From JAGOTP01 sp964443315 (GTDB lineage Bacteria > Patescibacteriota > Patescibacteriia > 2-12-FULL-60-25), in the NCBI GenBank assembly GCA_964443315.1, contig CAYUCP010000020.1, positions 1 through 14,017 on the forward strand: DNA of 14,017 nucleotides. Direction: 5' to 3'. The translations under genes and the position numbers were made by a program. Each line of letters starts with the position of its first letter. The stretch's first letter is position 1. Shown here in pieces: positions 1 through 7,540 of the stretch. The notes under the pieces were generated by a model, which did no database searches, was not told the DNA's origin, and saw only the letters and a program-made list of their open reading frames with translations.

Positions 1-2
1 TT

Positions 3-8
3 TTTATT
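3..8 (-). terminator. Poly(A) signal AATAAA for the polymerase gene
   Basis: AATAAA on the minus strand, starting 9 bases past the polymerase stop codon. Confidence 0.5.
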
Positions 9-16
9 TAATATTC

Positions 17-2686
17 TTAGACCGGCATATATGTGTTCATAATATCATCAATCTTATCTATAATGAGATCCATCACCTTTGGTTGATTCGGGAACAGGTA
101 TTCAAACAATGAAATAAGTGATTTCTTAAACTTGATGGCGTATCGATCCGGATAAAATGTGAGTGAAAACTTTGGATTCATAGCTCTATAAAATTCAAAA
201 TAGTTTTCATGATTCAGTTCGGAATACTGTTCTGACCATTGCTCCACAATAGACACTACGCCTTTTAATATCACAGGGATATTCGACACACTTGGACGCG
301 TTTTCAGACATGAGGTAAATAAAAAACGCTCTACATGGGTTTGTATGATTGGGGATTGAGAAAGGATCGTTCCTTTGTTGTATAGAGTGCCATCTAATCC
401 TATTCCGATCCAACATGTTTTCGATGCCACGTATATACCTCTGAGGGATTCTCTTTTCTCAGGGAAGCAAGTAAAGCGACACGTTTTCTGGAATTCGGAG
501 ATGTGGGTGTCTAGAAGGTGTCCATGCTGTGTAATCAATGTAAATCCATCCGTTGTGCCTTGCAAGATTTCATGTTTACGACTGACTAGAAAGTGCGCAA
601 ATTCTGTCCACACCACACGTCCAATTTCAGTCATAAGTGCCCCAATTTCTGGAATTCCGATATATTTCTGATCGTATTGAGATGCCACCATGCCCAGAAG
701 CATATTTGCAGCCAGCTTCAATGCTTTGTTTCGGGTGTCGTAGAGGGTGTGCAACCGACTCCGTTTTTCGAGATCGAGTTCAACGACAGCTTTCTTCATG
801 TTACTCTTTGCGATATTTCGTTGAGAAATCAACTGAGTCATAATCTTGGGGAGATGTCCCGTTCGAAATGTTGGATTCAGTGCACAATGAGTGTTCGTGA
901 GTGGAATCAAGTCGTCGAGCGATCCATCGTATTTGGATCCGTCACCAACGAAATACCATGTGGTTGATGTCGGTCCTCTTCTCAACACGGTGGATGGATC
1001 CAAATTGTTCGTAATAATAGTGGTGGGATAGTAACTCCCCATGTCGACTTGCTCAATGACATTTCCGTTCTCAGATCGATGTATGCCTATTTGAGGCGAT
1101 TCCCAGAGCGCCCCTCCGTTGTTTATATATTCAATCTCACTCAATCCATCAACACTATCCATCTCGCTCGCATCCTCATCACTGGACCAAGCAGGGAAAC
1201 TTTGAGAGGACGACGGGCTATCGTTCTCTGGCAAAGGACCCGAATTACTGTGCTCATCGGTTGAGAAGGTACTTTGTTCTTGAAATACCGATGACTTTTG
1301 TTCTCTCGCGGTGGAGTCCTCTTTTTGTTCTCTCACGGCGGAGTCCTCTTTTTGTTCTCTCACGGTGGGGTCCTCTTTTTGTTCCTGTAATGACGCTTCC
1401 TTTAGTTTCTTAAAAGGTAGAGTGTCTCTGTCGCCCCATTCATGTCTTTTCCGGGGATTTGAAGTGACGTCTTCGAACACAAGCTTTGGTAGATTCTTCT
1501 TTACAATCCATACACTCAATTTGGAGCGGCAGGTGTACTTGTCAATAGAACAATAGTGGCCACCTGTTATGGAGAGCATTACTGAACACGCCGCAACGAA
1601 CTCATTCCACCATTGTTTCAGATCGGTTGGATCAGGTTCGAATGGATCCACTTTCAGTCTTGTGCCGAAGAAATTGACCAGTATTCTACCGAGGAGGGTC
1701 GGTTTAGTGAACCCTTTGCAAGAATTCTTTGAGTATGTTCCATAATTTAAATACTCGTTCGTTTTGATCTTGTAAATATATTGGTATGCGGGTGGTATGG
1801 TGAGTGCTTCCACTGTACTGTTTACAAGCGATCCAAAACATTTTCGATTCATCGTGGAGGTGAACTTACTACCTTCAGCATAATAAACCGATCTCTGATA
1901 GAGAAACATATGTGAACTCGTGTTATACCACATAATCACGTCTGGATCGTTTTTGTCGATATACTCAAAGAATTGATGTATCACGTCCAATTCAGTGGTC
2001 TTTTCCGGTACAACAGAGAAAGTTGCGCATGGTAGACCTTGTGAATACACTTCAATGTCTGTGATTCGTGTATATCCACCCAAATAATCAATGAAATCAG
2101 GAGTCATTCCAGTTGCCATTCTCAATAGTTCCGTGTGTCTGGGAATCATCAAAGAGAAACGACCATTGTCGCCGGTAGTGCGAATTGCAACTGAGATCGT
2201 TTTCAGATAGTCATACCATGATAGATTGTGGTTTTCCGACTCTTCTAACAGTTTAAATTTACGAACCTCTTCGTCTGTCATTGGATCGTTGGTATCTGTT
2301 TCAATAGTAAGTTTTCCATTGTGGGTGTAAAATCGATACAACTCAAGGTTATAGTGATGTAATGTCTTTGATAACACATCCAATCCAGCGTCAGCAACCA
2401 CACAGTAGCTGCAATTGCCGCGGATGCGTTTGATTAAATCCATTTCACTCTCTCGCCGTCTTGGAGACACGTGATAATATTTGTGCGCGCGGCCACTCGA
2501 ATCTTTGTAGATCCATGCATCCTTGATAACAGTGCCAAGGGGTGGATGAGTCTTATGTGGAGGGGCAGTACACCGTACATACACTTCATTTCGTACAGGA
2601 ATACGACATGTTTTGTAAGTCAATGCATCCGTTTTAAAATAGAGATGAACGGAATTGGTCATTGGGAGAGCAGCAAGTAGAAACAT
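17..2686 (-). CDS. Family B DNA polymerase (divergent)
   Basis: This is a replicative DNA polymerase of family B, 889 residues from the first ATG; the frame opens 9 bases earlier at a TTG that I reject. Seen, with residue numbers from that ATG: exonuclease motif I DIE (D210, E212); an exo II-like segment DPDVIMWYNTSS from about 248 whose catalytic Asp position is Met260; motif A DMGSYYPTTI from D548, followed by NNLDPSTV; motif B KLAANMLLG (657-665, family Kx3NSxYG); motif C GTTDG (710-714, family GDTDS) keeping the second, catalytic Asp713; and a KxY-like segment followed by DGTLYNKGT near 756-773. A Gln/Glu/Ser-rich tract of about 100 residues separates the exonuclease and palm parts. The polymerase site looks functional, while proofreading looks impaired. 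Upstream lies a CCAAT-rich promoter shared with gap 1. An AATAAA follows the stop. The polymerase assignment is firm; the virus lineage is not. Confidence 0.95.
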   Translation of the reverse strand: MFLLAALPMTNSVHLYFKTDALTYKTCRIPVRNEVYVRCTAPPHKTHPPLGTVIKDAWIYKDSSGRAHKYYHVSPRRRESEMDLIKRIRGNCSYCVVADAGLDVLSKTLHHYNLELYRFYTHNGKLTIETDTNDPMTDEEVRKFKLLEESENHNLSWYDYLKTISVAIRTTGDNGRFSLMIPRHTELLRMATGMTPDFIDYLGGYTRITDIEVYSQGLPCATFSVVPEKTTELDVIHQFFEYIDKNDPDVIMWYNTSSHMFLYQRSVYYAEGSKFTSTMNRKCFGSLVNSTVEALTIPPAYQYIYKIKTNEYLNYGTYSKNSCKGFTKPTLLGRILVNFFGTRLKVDPFEPDPTDLKQWWNEFVAACSVMLSITGGHYCSIDKYTCRSKLSVWIVKKNLPKLVFEDVTSNPRKRHEWGDRDTLPFKKLKEASLQEQKEDPTVREQKEDSAVREQKEDSTAREQKSSVFQEQSTFSTDEHSNSGPLPENDSPSSSQSFPAWSSDEDASEMDSVDGLSEIEYINNGGALWESPQIGIHRSENGNVIEQVDMGSYYPTTIITNNLDPSTVLRRGPTSTTWYFVGDGSKYDGSLDDLIPLTNTHCALNPTFRTGHLPKIMTQLISQRNIAKSNMKKAVVELDLEKRSRLHTLYDTRNKALKLAANMLLGMVASQYDQKYIGIPEIGALMTEIGRVVWTEFAHFLVSRKHEILQGTTDGFTLITQHGHLLDTHISEFQKTCRFTCFPEKRESLRGIYVASKTCWIGIGLDGTLYNKGTILSQSPIIQTHVERFLFTSCLKTRPSVSNIPVILKGVVSIVEQWSEQYSELNHENYFEFYRAMNPKFSLTFYPDRYAIKFKKSLISLFEYLFPNQPKVMDLIIDKIDDIMNTYMPV
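1298..1386 (-). repeat. 27-bp tandem repeat inside the polymerase gene
   Basis: Three 27-base copies (1298-1324, 1325-1351, 1352-1378) with few substitutions, plus a partial fourth. In the protein they give 9-residue units of the form REQKEDSxx at about residues 433-464. They lie in the low-complexity linker between the exonuclease-like and polymerase domains. The repeat length keeps the frame, so copy number can change without breaking the gene. Confidence 0.9.
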
Positions 2687-2691
2687 TGTAT

Positions 2692-2796
2692 CCAATCACA
2701 CAAGATAATGACGTCGTTAAATTTAATAGATCCAATAAAAGATGTCACAATAAATGGACAGTAAATTAAATAGACCAATCAATCAAATAAACCAAT
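2692..2796 (-). promoter_or_regulatory. CCAAT array upstream of the polymerase gene
   Basis: Four CCAAT elements (ATTGG on the gene strand) start at 2692, 2732, 2775 and 2792, in an A/T-rich non-coding stretch that runs into gap 1. The nearest ends 6 bases before the ATG, reading TGATTGG on the gene strand. Several are extended as TTTATTGG, so the region looks like a degenerate tandem repeat. It probably also contains the distal promoter of the divergent F-box gene. The promoter role is inferred from recurrence upstream of other genes in the window. Confidence 0.6.
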
Positions 2797-2803
2797 AAAT
2801 TTG

Positions 2804-2903
2804 NNNNNNNNNNNNNNNNNNNNNNNNNNNNNNNNNNNNNNNNNNNNNNNNNNNNNNNNNNNNNNNNNNNNNNNNNNNNNNNNNNNNNNNNNNNNNNNNN
2901 NNN
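2804..2903. other. Assembly gap 1 (100 N)
   Basis: Exactly 100 N, the usual placeholder for a gap of unknown length. It lies between divergent genes, next to the CCAAT array, which suggests that an unassembled promoter repeat caused it. Confidence 0.95.
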
Positions 2904-2918
2904 GACGGTGTAGATAGT

Positions 2919-2923
2919 CCAAT
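2919..2923 (+). promoter_or_regulatory. CCAAT element of the F-box gene
   Basis: CCAAT starts 18 bases before the ATG at 2937, the same arrangement as at most other gene starts here. The flank (CCAATTTG) departs from the common CCAATCA form. Confidence 0.4.
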
Positions 2924-2936
2924 TTGTATTTCATAA

Positions 2937-4934
2937 ATGAATGGCGCAGTACGTAAACGTCTAAGACAGACGCTCATAGATGAGTTCGTCGGTGAGATTC
3001 CAAAATCAGATACCTCCACTGGGCTATATCTATATGATGATATTCTACTTTATGTAATGGAGTTTCTTCCCATTCGAGATCAATGTGCGATTTCCCAAAC
3101 TACAAAGGCTTTTCGCGCACTGTTATCAAACAAGAATCTCGCATTTGGACAATGGTTGGAGTATTGTATCGAAACGGACGAGGTTTTGAAAAAAACAAAA
3201 ACATTGGATGGTAAATATCAACTGGTGAAGTATTTTGCGCAATTCGCATTTTTGGACAGTAATAGTCGAAATAAGATAGAATTGGCTGAATTGCACATGA
3301 ACTATCCGATAAAGAATCCAAATCGTTTTAAACGATGGATCATGACACAGTTCGTCCCCAAGAAATATGAACTTGTGTATCATGCATTCCGATGCCATTT
3401 GAAAGATTGGAAGTTGCTTTACAGTGATTTGCTTGGAGCCGTTAAACATGGAATGATCGGGCGACTACAATGGATATGGACACATCTCGAGCTGGACTTT
3501 GCTAGTAATGTTTTGAAGACAGATGATGTGGTTGGGCTGGGGCCTTTCGAGGAAAAATCTTTGTATGTTGACAAGTGTCGGGTGGTGATGCTTTCCATAG
3601 ATACGGTTTTTATTGATCGTCAGGTAACAGATGAATCGGAGTCAGCAACATTGAAAATAATTGAGATTGCGATGGTAAATGAACAGCTCGACGTGATTCG
3701 TTGGGCATGGAAGAAGGGGATACATCTGTCGGTTGATCCAAAAGTCGCGACGCTTATCTCGACTGAATTCCAAATACAATTGTTTAAAGCGACGGGATTT
3801 GATATTCCAGTTGATATGTTAACATGTATGGTGAAGGAAGCAGCCCGCAGAGACGAATGGGAAACCGTTGAAAAATATGGGAAGATAGAGGAATATAAAC
3901 TGGATCGATCGTTGTATTTATTGGACTTTGGGTCAGTGTCAGATATAAAGACGGTATTGTCGGAACTGGCGGAAGATAAACGTTTACTCTACACTGTATC
4001 ATATAGATTCATGAGAGCAGTGGACGAAAATGACGTTGACGTTGGAAAATTAACGTATAGATGGCTTAGCGATGCGACACTGGAAAAGCTTACTATTTAT
4101 GAACGTTCCGAATACCATTTATGGCGGTGGGATCATATGGAGACGTTAGAACGGATATGTATGAAAGGGAATCGTGAATTCTTCGATTGGTATATTGGAC
4201 TCGATAGAAATCAAGAGAAAATCAAAACGTACCACGAACCGCCGATAGAATACGATTATGAAAAGATGGCAGCGCACTGTGAAGAGGAATATAAAACTCG
4301 TAAAAGTGTGCTCTATGCCAGCGAATTTAATCTTGATAGAATCATCCCTCGTCTCAGAGAGGTGGAAACTTACTTCTTAGTATGCTGGATATTCTTCTGG
4401 ACATGTCGGAGCAACAATTTGAAATTTGCTCAGCGACAAGCCGGGATAATGGAAGAGAGAATGGCATGTAAATCTGTTTTAAAATGGTTTTACATGATGG
4501 GGTTGGAGACAGCAATACAGTCTGGGAATGTGACTATTGTGGAGTGGCTATGGCGGCATCCAAGAATTGTTGGCGCGCTGACAGAGTGCCATATACAAAC
4601 GATGATCGATCAATCGATATATCCGCATCGAGGGTGGAAATCAGTTCGGTATTTAGATACTCAAATTCCAGGATGCATAAAGCCATACCTTCGCTGCATG
4701 ATAAGAAATTTCCGTCACATCTCGAACGAAGACGTTGAAGAGGTTATGTGGATATTAACATGTGCTCGGAAGTATTATAATTCAAAGGAGTTGAATGAAC
4801 TTCTGTCTGAATGTAATCTTCGGTACGACATTCCAACGACGTTATATATACAAGTATGGGCGGACAAGCATTGTATTCCGATTAGGCTGGATGATTCTAA
4901 ACTGAATACGATCAAATTTCCAACTATAAAATAA
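2937..4934 (+). CDS. F-box protein with ankyrin-like repeats
   Basis: A 665-residue protein beginning at an ATG shortly after gap 1. Residues about 31-62 read LYDDILLYVMEFLPIRD followed by CAISQTTKAFRAL, a good F-box match (the hydrophobic, Pro-Ile/Val-Arg-Asp and T.K.FR.L pattern). F-boxes bind Skp1 and recruit substrates to SCF ubiquitin ligases. The rest has scattered segments such as GRLQWIWTHLE (near 175), LDVIRWAWKKGI (near 250) and VTIVEWLWRHPRI (near 533). These resemble the degenerate ankyrin repeats of giant-virus and poxvirus proteins, but I cannot delimit each repeat. The likely role is redirecting the host ubiquitin system against unknown targets. The F-box is fairly certain and the ankyrin assignment is moderate. 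It is transcribed divergently from the polymerase gene. Confidence 0.88.
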   Translation: MNGAVRKRLRQTLIDEFVGEIPKSDTSTGLYLYDDILLYVMEFLPIRDQCAISQTTKAFRALLSNKNLAFGQWLEYCIETDEVLKKTKTLDGKYQLVKYFAQFAFLDSNSRNKIELAELHMNYPIKNPNRFKRWIMTQFVPKKYELVYHAFRCHLKDWKLLYSDLLGAVKHGMIGRLQWIWTHLELDFASNVLKTDDVVGLGPFEEKSLYVDKCRVVMLSIDTVFIDRQVTDESESATLKIIEIAMVNEQLDVIRWAWKKGIHLSVDPKVATLISTEFQIQLFKATGFDIPVDMLTCMVKEAARRDEWETVEKYGKIEEYKLDRSLYLLDFGSVSDIKTVLSELAEDKRLLYTVSYRFMRAVDENDVDVGKLTYRWLSDATLEKLTIYERSEYHLWRWDHMETLERICMKGNREFFDWYIGLDRNQEKIKTYHEPPIEYDYEKMAAHCEEEYKTRKSVLYASEFNLDRIIPRLREVETYFLVCWIFFWTCRSNNLKFAQRQAGIMEERMACKSVLKWFYMMGLETAIQSGNVTIVEWLWRHPRIVGALTECHIQTMIDQSIYPHRGWKSVRYLDTQIPGCIKPYLRCMIRNFRHISNEDVEEVMWILTCARKYYNSKELNELLSECNLRYDIPTTLYIQVWADKHCIPIRLDDSKLNTIKFPTIK

Positions 4935-4956
4935 CATCAATTTGTGATTGAATTGT

Positions 4957-4962
4957 TTTATT
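4957..4962 (-). terminator. Poly(A) signal overlapping a stop codon
   Basis: AATAAA on the minus strand contains the TAA of the truncated gene at 4958. Confidence 0.4.
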
Positions 4963-5036
4963 TTGTTCCTTTAATTGTCTTGATCACGGTTCCATCCTTT
5001 TTCGTTTGAGTGATCACTGTCTTTATAATATCATTT
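4958..5036 (-). CDS. C-terminal fragment of an unknown gene cut by gap 2
   Basis: On the minus strand an open frame enters from gap 2 and runs 25 codons to a TAA, ending TVITQTKKDGTVIKTIKGTK. It looks coding: Lys/Thr-rich, no stop, and a stop codon overlapped by an AATAAA signal (4957-4962), as in neighbouring genes. It lies tail to tail with the F-box gene, 23 bases away. The start and body are missing, so no function can be given. Confidence 0.45.
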
Positions 5037-5136
5037 NNNNNNNNNNNNNNNNNNNNNNNNNNNNNNNNNNNNNNNNNNNNNNNNNNNNNNNNNNNNNNNN
5101 NNNNNNNNNNNNNNNNNNNNNNNNNNNNNNNNNNNN
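5037..5136. other. Assembly gap 2 (100 N)
   Basis: Exactly 100 N. A minus-strand and a plus-strand coding tail emerge from its two sides. It therefore hides the 5' parts of two divergent genes and probably their shared promoter; its true length is unknown. Confidence 0.95.
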
Positions 5137-5238
5137 GTGGTCTTCTTGATTTTTGCAGGCATTTTGATTGGTGGATTATTCGTCGAATATGTGTATAATG
5201 AAGACCATCAAACTAATTCAGTGGATGACGTTTATTAG
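5137..5238 (+). CDS. C-terminal fragment of a membrane protein cut by gap 2
   Basis: The frame open at the right edge of gap 2 encodes 33 residues ending in TAG. It starts with a strongly hydrophobic stretch, VVFLIFAGILIGGLFVEYVY, followed by an acidic polar tail (NEDHQTNSVDDVY). That is the pattern of a C-terminal transmembrane anchor with a short tail. The start is lost in the gap. The frame overlaps the next gene by 50 bases and contains that gene's promoter element. It could be a chance frame, but the hydrophobic/acidic organisation argues for coding. Confidence 0.42.
   Translation: MVFLIFAGILIGGLFVEYVYNEDHQTNSVDDVY
5167..5171 (+). promoter_or_regulatory. TGATTGG element before the small membrane gene
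   Basis: ATTGG, in the context TTTTGATTGGT, starts 22 bases before the ATG at 5189. The same extended motif occurs upstream of the genes at 11753, 9081, 10144 and 10221. Confidence 0.4.
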
Positions 5239-5365
5239 ATATATTGTTTATTCCATTGTCGGTTGGATCATCTATGCAGAGGAATATGTGATATCTGACA
5301 ATGCTATGAAGAAAATTATGATGAATCCAATCCGATTCACTACATATGAAGATCTCGACCAATAA
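5189..5365 (+). CDS. Small single-pass membrane protein
   Basis: A 58-residue protein from the ATG at 5189; a longer version from TTG at 5168 would begin inside the promoter element. It has a basic start (KTIK), a hydrophobic segment at about residues 12-30 (WMTFIRYIVYSIVGWIIYA), then a polar, Met- and acid-rich tail ending EDLDQ. It is probably a small membrane or virion-envelope protein; I do not recognise a family. Its stop lies inside the first unit of the CCAAT tandem repeat that serves the next gene. Confidence 0.55.
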   Translation: MCIMKTIKLIQWMTFIRYIVYSIVGWIIYAEEYVISDNAMKKIMMNPIRFTTYEDLDQ

Positions 5366-5434
5366 CAGCACATCGGGTCGATGAATTCGACCAATAACAA
5401 TACACTGGGACGATGAAAACACCCAATCAAAAAC
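5354..5434 (+). repeat. 32-bp tandem repeat carrying three CCAAT elements
   Basis: Two 32-base units (5354-5385, 5386-5417), each with CGACCAATAACA near the start and CGATGAA at the end, plus a decayed partial third from 5418. CCAAT falls at 5359, 5391 and 5423, an exact 32-base period. The last copy is 25 bases before the ATG at 5448, so this looks like the promoter of the multi-pass membrane protein gene. Tandem amplification of a promoter unit is the simplest explanation. Confidence 0.7.
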
Positions 5435-5447
5435 ATTGCATATACAA

Positions 5448-5852
5448 ATGACGATGGCCCCTGCAATTGCGGGAGCTCTTACGGTCGGATTGATGGTGGG
5501 TATTGGTGCTCCAGCCCTTTTAGGGTTTCCGGGGTCTACTGGTAGTTTCGAGTCTAGAGAAGACAGAGCGACTTGTGCTCGATTAGCCTTGGTTCATGCA
5601 GCACTCGTACCGTTTACGCTTGTAGGGATTCCGGTTATGGTTCTTGGAACAGTTGGAGTTGGATGTTTTGTGATTGCTGGAGCAACGATGAGACACGATG
5701 CGAAGTCATGGTTGAATGGAATGGCGTTAACTGTATTTGGTCCGGTTGGATCCCTTTTCGTACCGATACTCCAAGTAGGATCATGTCTACGTGCATTATC
5801 TGGTGCGATCATTCATCCAAAACTTTATCTAAGCGGATGGAAATTTGAATAA
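5448..5852 (+). CDS. Multi-pass membrane protein
   Basis: A 134-residue, Gly/Ala/Val-rich hydrophobic protein. The ATG at 5448 is preferred to the in-frame TTG at 5436 because it follows the promoter repeat. Hydrophobic segments lie at about residues 4-28, 45-78 (long enough for two helices) and 90-117, with a charged loop (SREDRATC) after the first. This suggests three or four membrane spans. The stop overlaps AATAAA. It sits in a run of plus-strand membrane-protein genes with the RING protein next. No family is recognised; an envelope or internal-membrane virion component is one possibility. Confidence 0.75.
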   Translation: MTMAPAIAGALTVGLMVGIGAPALLGFPGSTGSFESREDRATCARLALVHAALVPFTLVGIPVMVLGTVGVGCFVIAGATMRHDAKSWLNGMALTVFGPVGSLFVPILQVGSCLRALSGAIIHPKLYLSGWKFE

Positions 5853-5856
5853 TAAA
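5851..5856 (+). terminator. Poly(A) signal overlapping a stop codon
   Basis: AATAAA starts one base after the T of the TAA stop of the multi-pass membrane protein gene. Confidence 0.45.
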
Positions 5857-5871
5857 AGATACGTGTAATGA

Positions 5872-5880
5872 TTTTATTGG
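5872..5880 (+). promoter_or_regulatory. TTTTATTGG element before the RING gene
   Basis: ATTGG starts at 5876, 14 bases before the ATG at 5890. TTTTATTGG is the same extended form seen in the polymerase promoter. Confidence 0.4.
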
Positions 5881-5889
5881 GTGGTTTCG

Positions 5890-6609
5890 ATGGCACGTGG
5901 TGCACTTGAGAGTGTGATCATCCTTTTGTCCATCCTTTTATTTAGCTTACATGTTGAGTGTGAGAAGCATGTTAGCGAGTTGAACGTTACATTAGAGACG
6001 ATTATTTCACTTAACCAAACACTAAAATTGTTGAGCCGTCAAGTGAATCAAATACATCATGTGATTATAGGAATGGAGGAAACGATATATAATTTACAAA
6101 CCTGTGATGAGTCGCCAAGTATAACCATCCAAGAACAGTCCGATGACCTTACAGAGGCAGAAATCTACTACTGTCGATTGGCTTTTGGAACATGGTACGA
6201 CCCCTTGATAGGGAAACGGAATTCTACTTGTAAATTGTTGTATGCGGAGCTGGCTATTGCGCAGAATCCGGTATACTGGGTAATTCGAGTAGTAATGCTG
6301 TGTTTATGTGTGTCGTTAGGCGGGATAATATGGAGATTACACTACGCATGCACTGTAATTGATTTTGATCTGATAGACGATTCCATAGAAACTCAATGTA
6401 AAAAGGTGGAAACAGCAGTGGAATGTCCTATCTGCTATGAGGATCAAACAGAAATATTCATCTCAAAGTGTAAACATAAGCATTTGTTTTGTAAGGAATG
6501 TATATCGAAGTGGGTTAATGCGTCTGGGTCAACTAGATGTCCATTTTGCACCCTTGACATGGTTCACTGTGGGGATGAATGTGAGAAGTATTCACGTGAA
6601 AATATATAA
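5890..6609 (+). CDS. Membrane-anchored RING-finger protein (probable E3 ubiquitin ligase)
   Basis: A 239-residue protein; the ATG at 5890 is chosen over the GTG at 5881 because it begins a clear signal peptide (residues 1-24, hydrophobic core ESVIILLSILLFSL). The ectodomain has three N-glycosylation sequons (NVT, NQT, NST) and a heptad-like stretch at 27-70. A transmembrane helix follows (about 129-149). The cytoplasmic tail carries a C3HC4 RING: C179, C182, C194, H198, C201, C204, C217, C220, with the LFCKECISKW signature. RING domains bind E2 enzymes and transfer ubiquitin. This topology is typical of viral and cellular E3s that mark membrane proteins for removal, an inferred role here. AATAAA follows the stop (6625-6630). 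Confidence 0.88.
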   Translation: MARGALESVIILLSILLFSLHVECEKHVSELNVTLETIISLNQTLKLLSRQVNQIHHVIIGMEETIYNLQTCDESPSITIQEQSDDLTEAEIYYCRLAFGTWYDPLIGKRNSTCKLLYAELAIAQNPVYWVIRVVMLCLCVSLGGIIWRLHYACTVIDFDLIDDSIETQCKKVETAVECPICYEDQTEIFISKCKHKHLFCKECISKWVNASGSTRCPFCTLDMVHCGDECEKYSRENI

Positions 6610-6617
6610 ACATTTAA

Positions 6618-7517
6618 TTATATAAATAAAGAATCAAAGTCACCTTTAAACACAAACCCAGCAGCATGCATATGACCACCACCTCCTTCGTAAGCCATTG
6701 CAATTTTAGACACATCAACGGAACCAGTGGGGAATGAACGCAGAGACACCTTCCATTCGTTTGGTACGGATGTCGGTAACCAAAGTAGTGCAATATCACA
6801 TGTTTTGGACATTTCGTTTCCTAAATAACTGATGAGATTGTACTTATCACATTTGACTGATTTGACAGTGTATTGCGGCCATTTTTTCAAGGTACAATCA
6901 ACCGCATCTCTAAGATATGGAGCCATTGTTTCGTCTATTTTATCCATTATAGGCTTGCCAATCTCCACCAGATGTGGTACATACTGATTCGAATTCTTTC
7001 CCATGTAATCCAAGATGGTTTCCGGAGTGATCGGTGTGTGTAGTCTGTTTAATGCTGCTACTACGAATTTAGACTCTTCATGCTTCCATGCCCAAAGATC
7101 ACCATCTTCAATGTATTTGAGAATAGTTGGCATGGAACCAGTGTCGGGATCCGCAAAATATTTCCACGTCAACCCACATCCCGAGTGCGACATGTCAAAA
7201 ACCTTGGTAAGCAATGGATCGACAAGATGTGCAAGTTTTTCATATGAACTTTTATGATGGTCGATGATCAACACTTGATTCTCATTTTTTAACAATTTCA
7301 AAAGATGTGTGATAGTGGGACACAAATCCACATACATCAAGGATTGGTTTTTAGGAAACTCTGTGTAAGTTGGGTTGTCGCCTGCTCGGACACCCGTATA
7401 TTTTTGGGTGCGGGTAAAATGATGAACCACGGCTGCCGCAGCTGCACCATCTAGACAATCTGCATGGTAGAGACATTCATCGTACCATAGGACGGATTCG
7501 TGTGTCTTGAGAGACAT
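6618..7517 (-). CDS. DHH/DHHA1-family phosphoesterase
   Basis: A 299-residue metal-dependent phosphoesterase. Seen: motif I HADCLDG (H18, D20, D23), motif II YVDLCP (D64), motif III IIDHHKSS (D86-H87-H88), motif IV IEDGDLW (D138/D140) and the C-terminal DHHA1 substrate-binding loop GGGGHMHAAG (278-287). All residues expected for a two-Mn active site are present. Family members degrade short oligonucleotides (NrnA/NrnB), cyclic dinucleotides or related phosphoesters; some are 5'-3' exonucleases. The substrate cannot be read from sequence. Length fits the NrnA/NrnB-type group. The ATG at 7517 is used; the frame extends to TTG at 7556, inside a promoter repeat. It converges on the RING gene, with 8 bases between stops. 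Confidence 0.93.
   Translation of the reverse strand: MSLKTHESVLWYDECLYHADCLDGAAAAAVVHHFTRTQKYTGVRAGDNPTYTEFPKNQSLMYVDLCPTITHLLKLLKNENQVLIIDHHKSSYEKLAHLVDPLLTKVFDMSHSGCGLTWKYFADPDTGSMPTILKYIEDGDLWAWKHEESKFVVAALNRLHTPITPETILDYMGKNSNQYVPHLVEIGKPIMDKIDETMAPYLRDAVDCTLKKWPQYTVKSVKCDKYNLISYLGNEMSKTCDIALLWLPTSVPNEWKVSLRSFPTGSVDVSKIAMAYEGGGGHMHAAGFVFKGDFDSLFI
6625..6630 (+). terminator. Poly(A) signal for the RING gene
   Basis: AATAAA 16 bases past the RING stop, lying inside the 3' coding end of the convergent DHH gene. Confidence 0.4.
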
Positions 7518-7540
7518 TCTATGTGTGAGCGGGAGAGGTG

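Noticed and set aside
593..967. Plus-strand ORF of 124 codons inside the polymerase gene
   Set aside because: Antisense to conserved polymerase sequence, composition not protein-like, and no CCAAT element or poly(A) signal in a suitable place.
3126..3449. Minus-strand ORF of 107 codons inside the F-box gene
   Set aside because: Shadow of a long, well-supported coding region; no motif and no promoter element.
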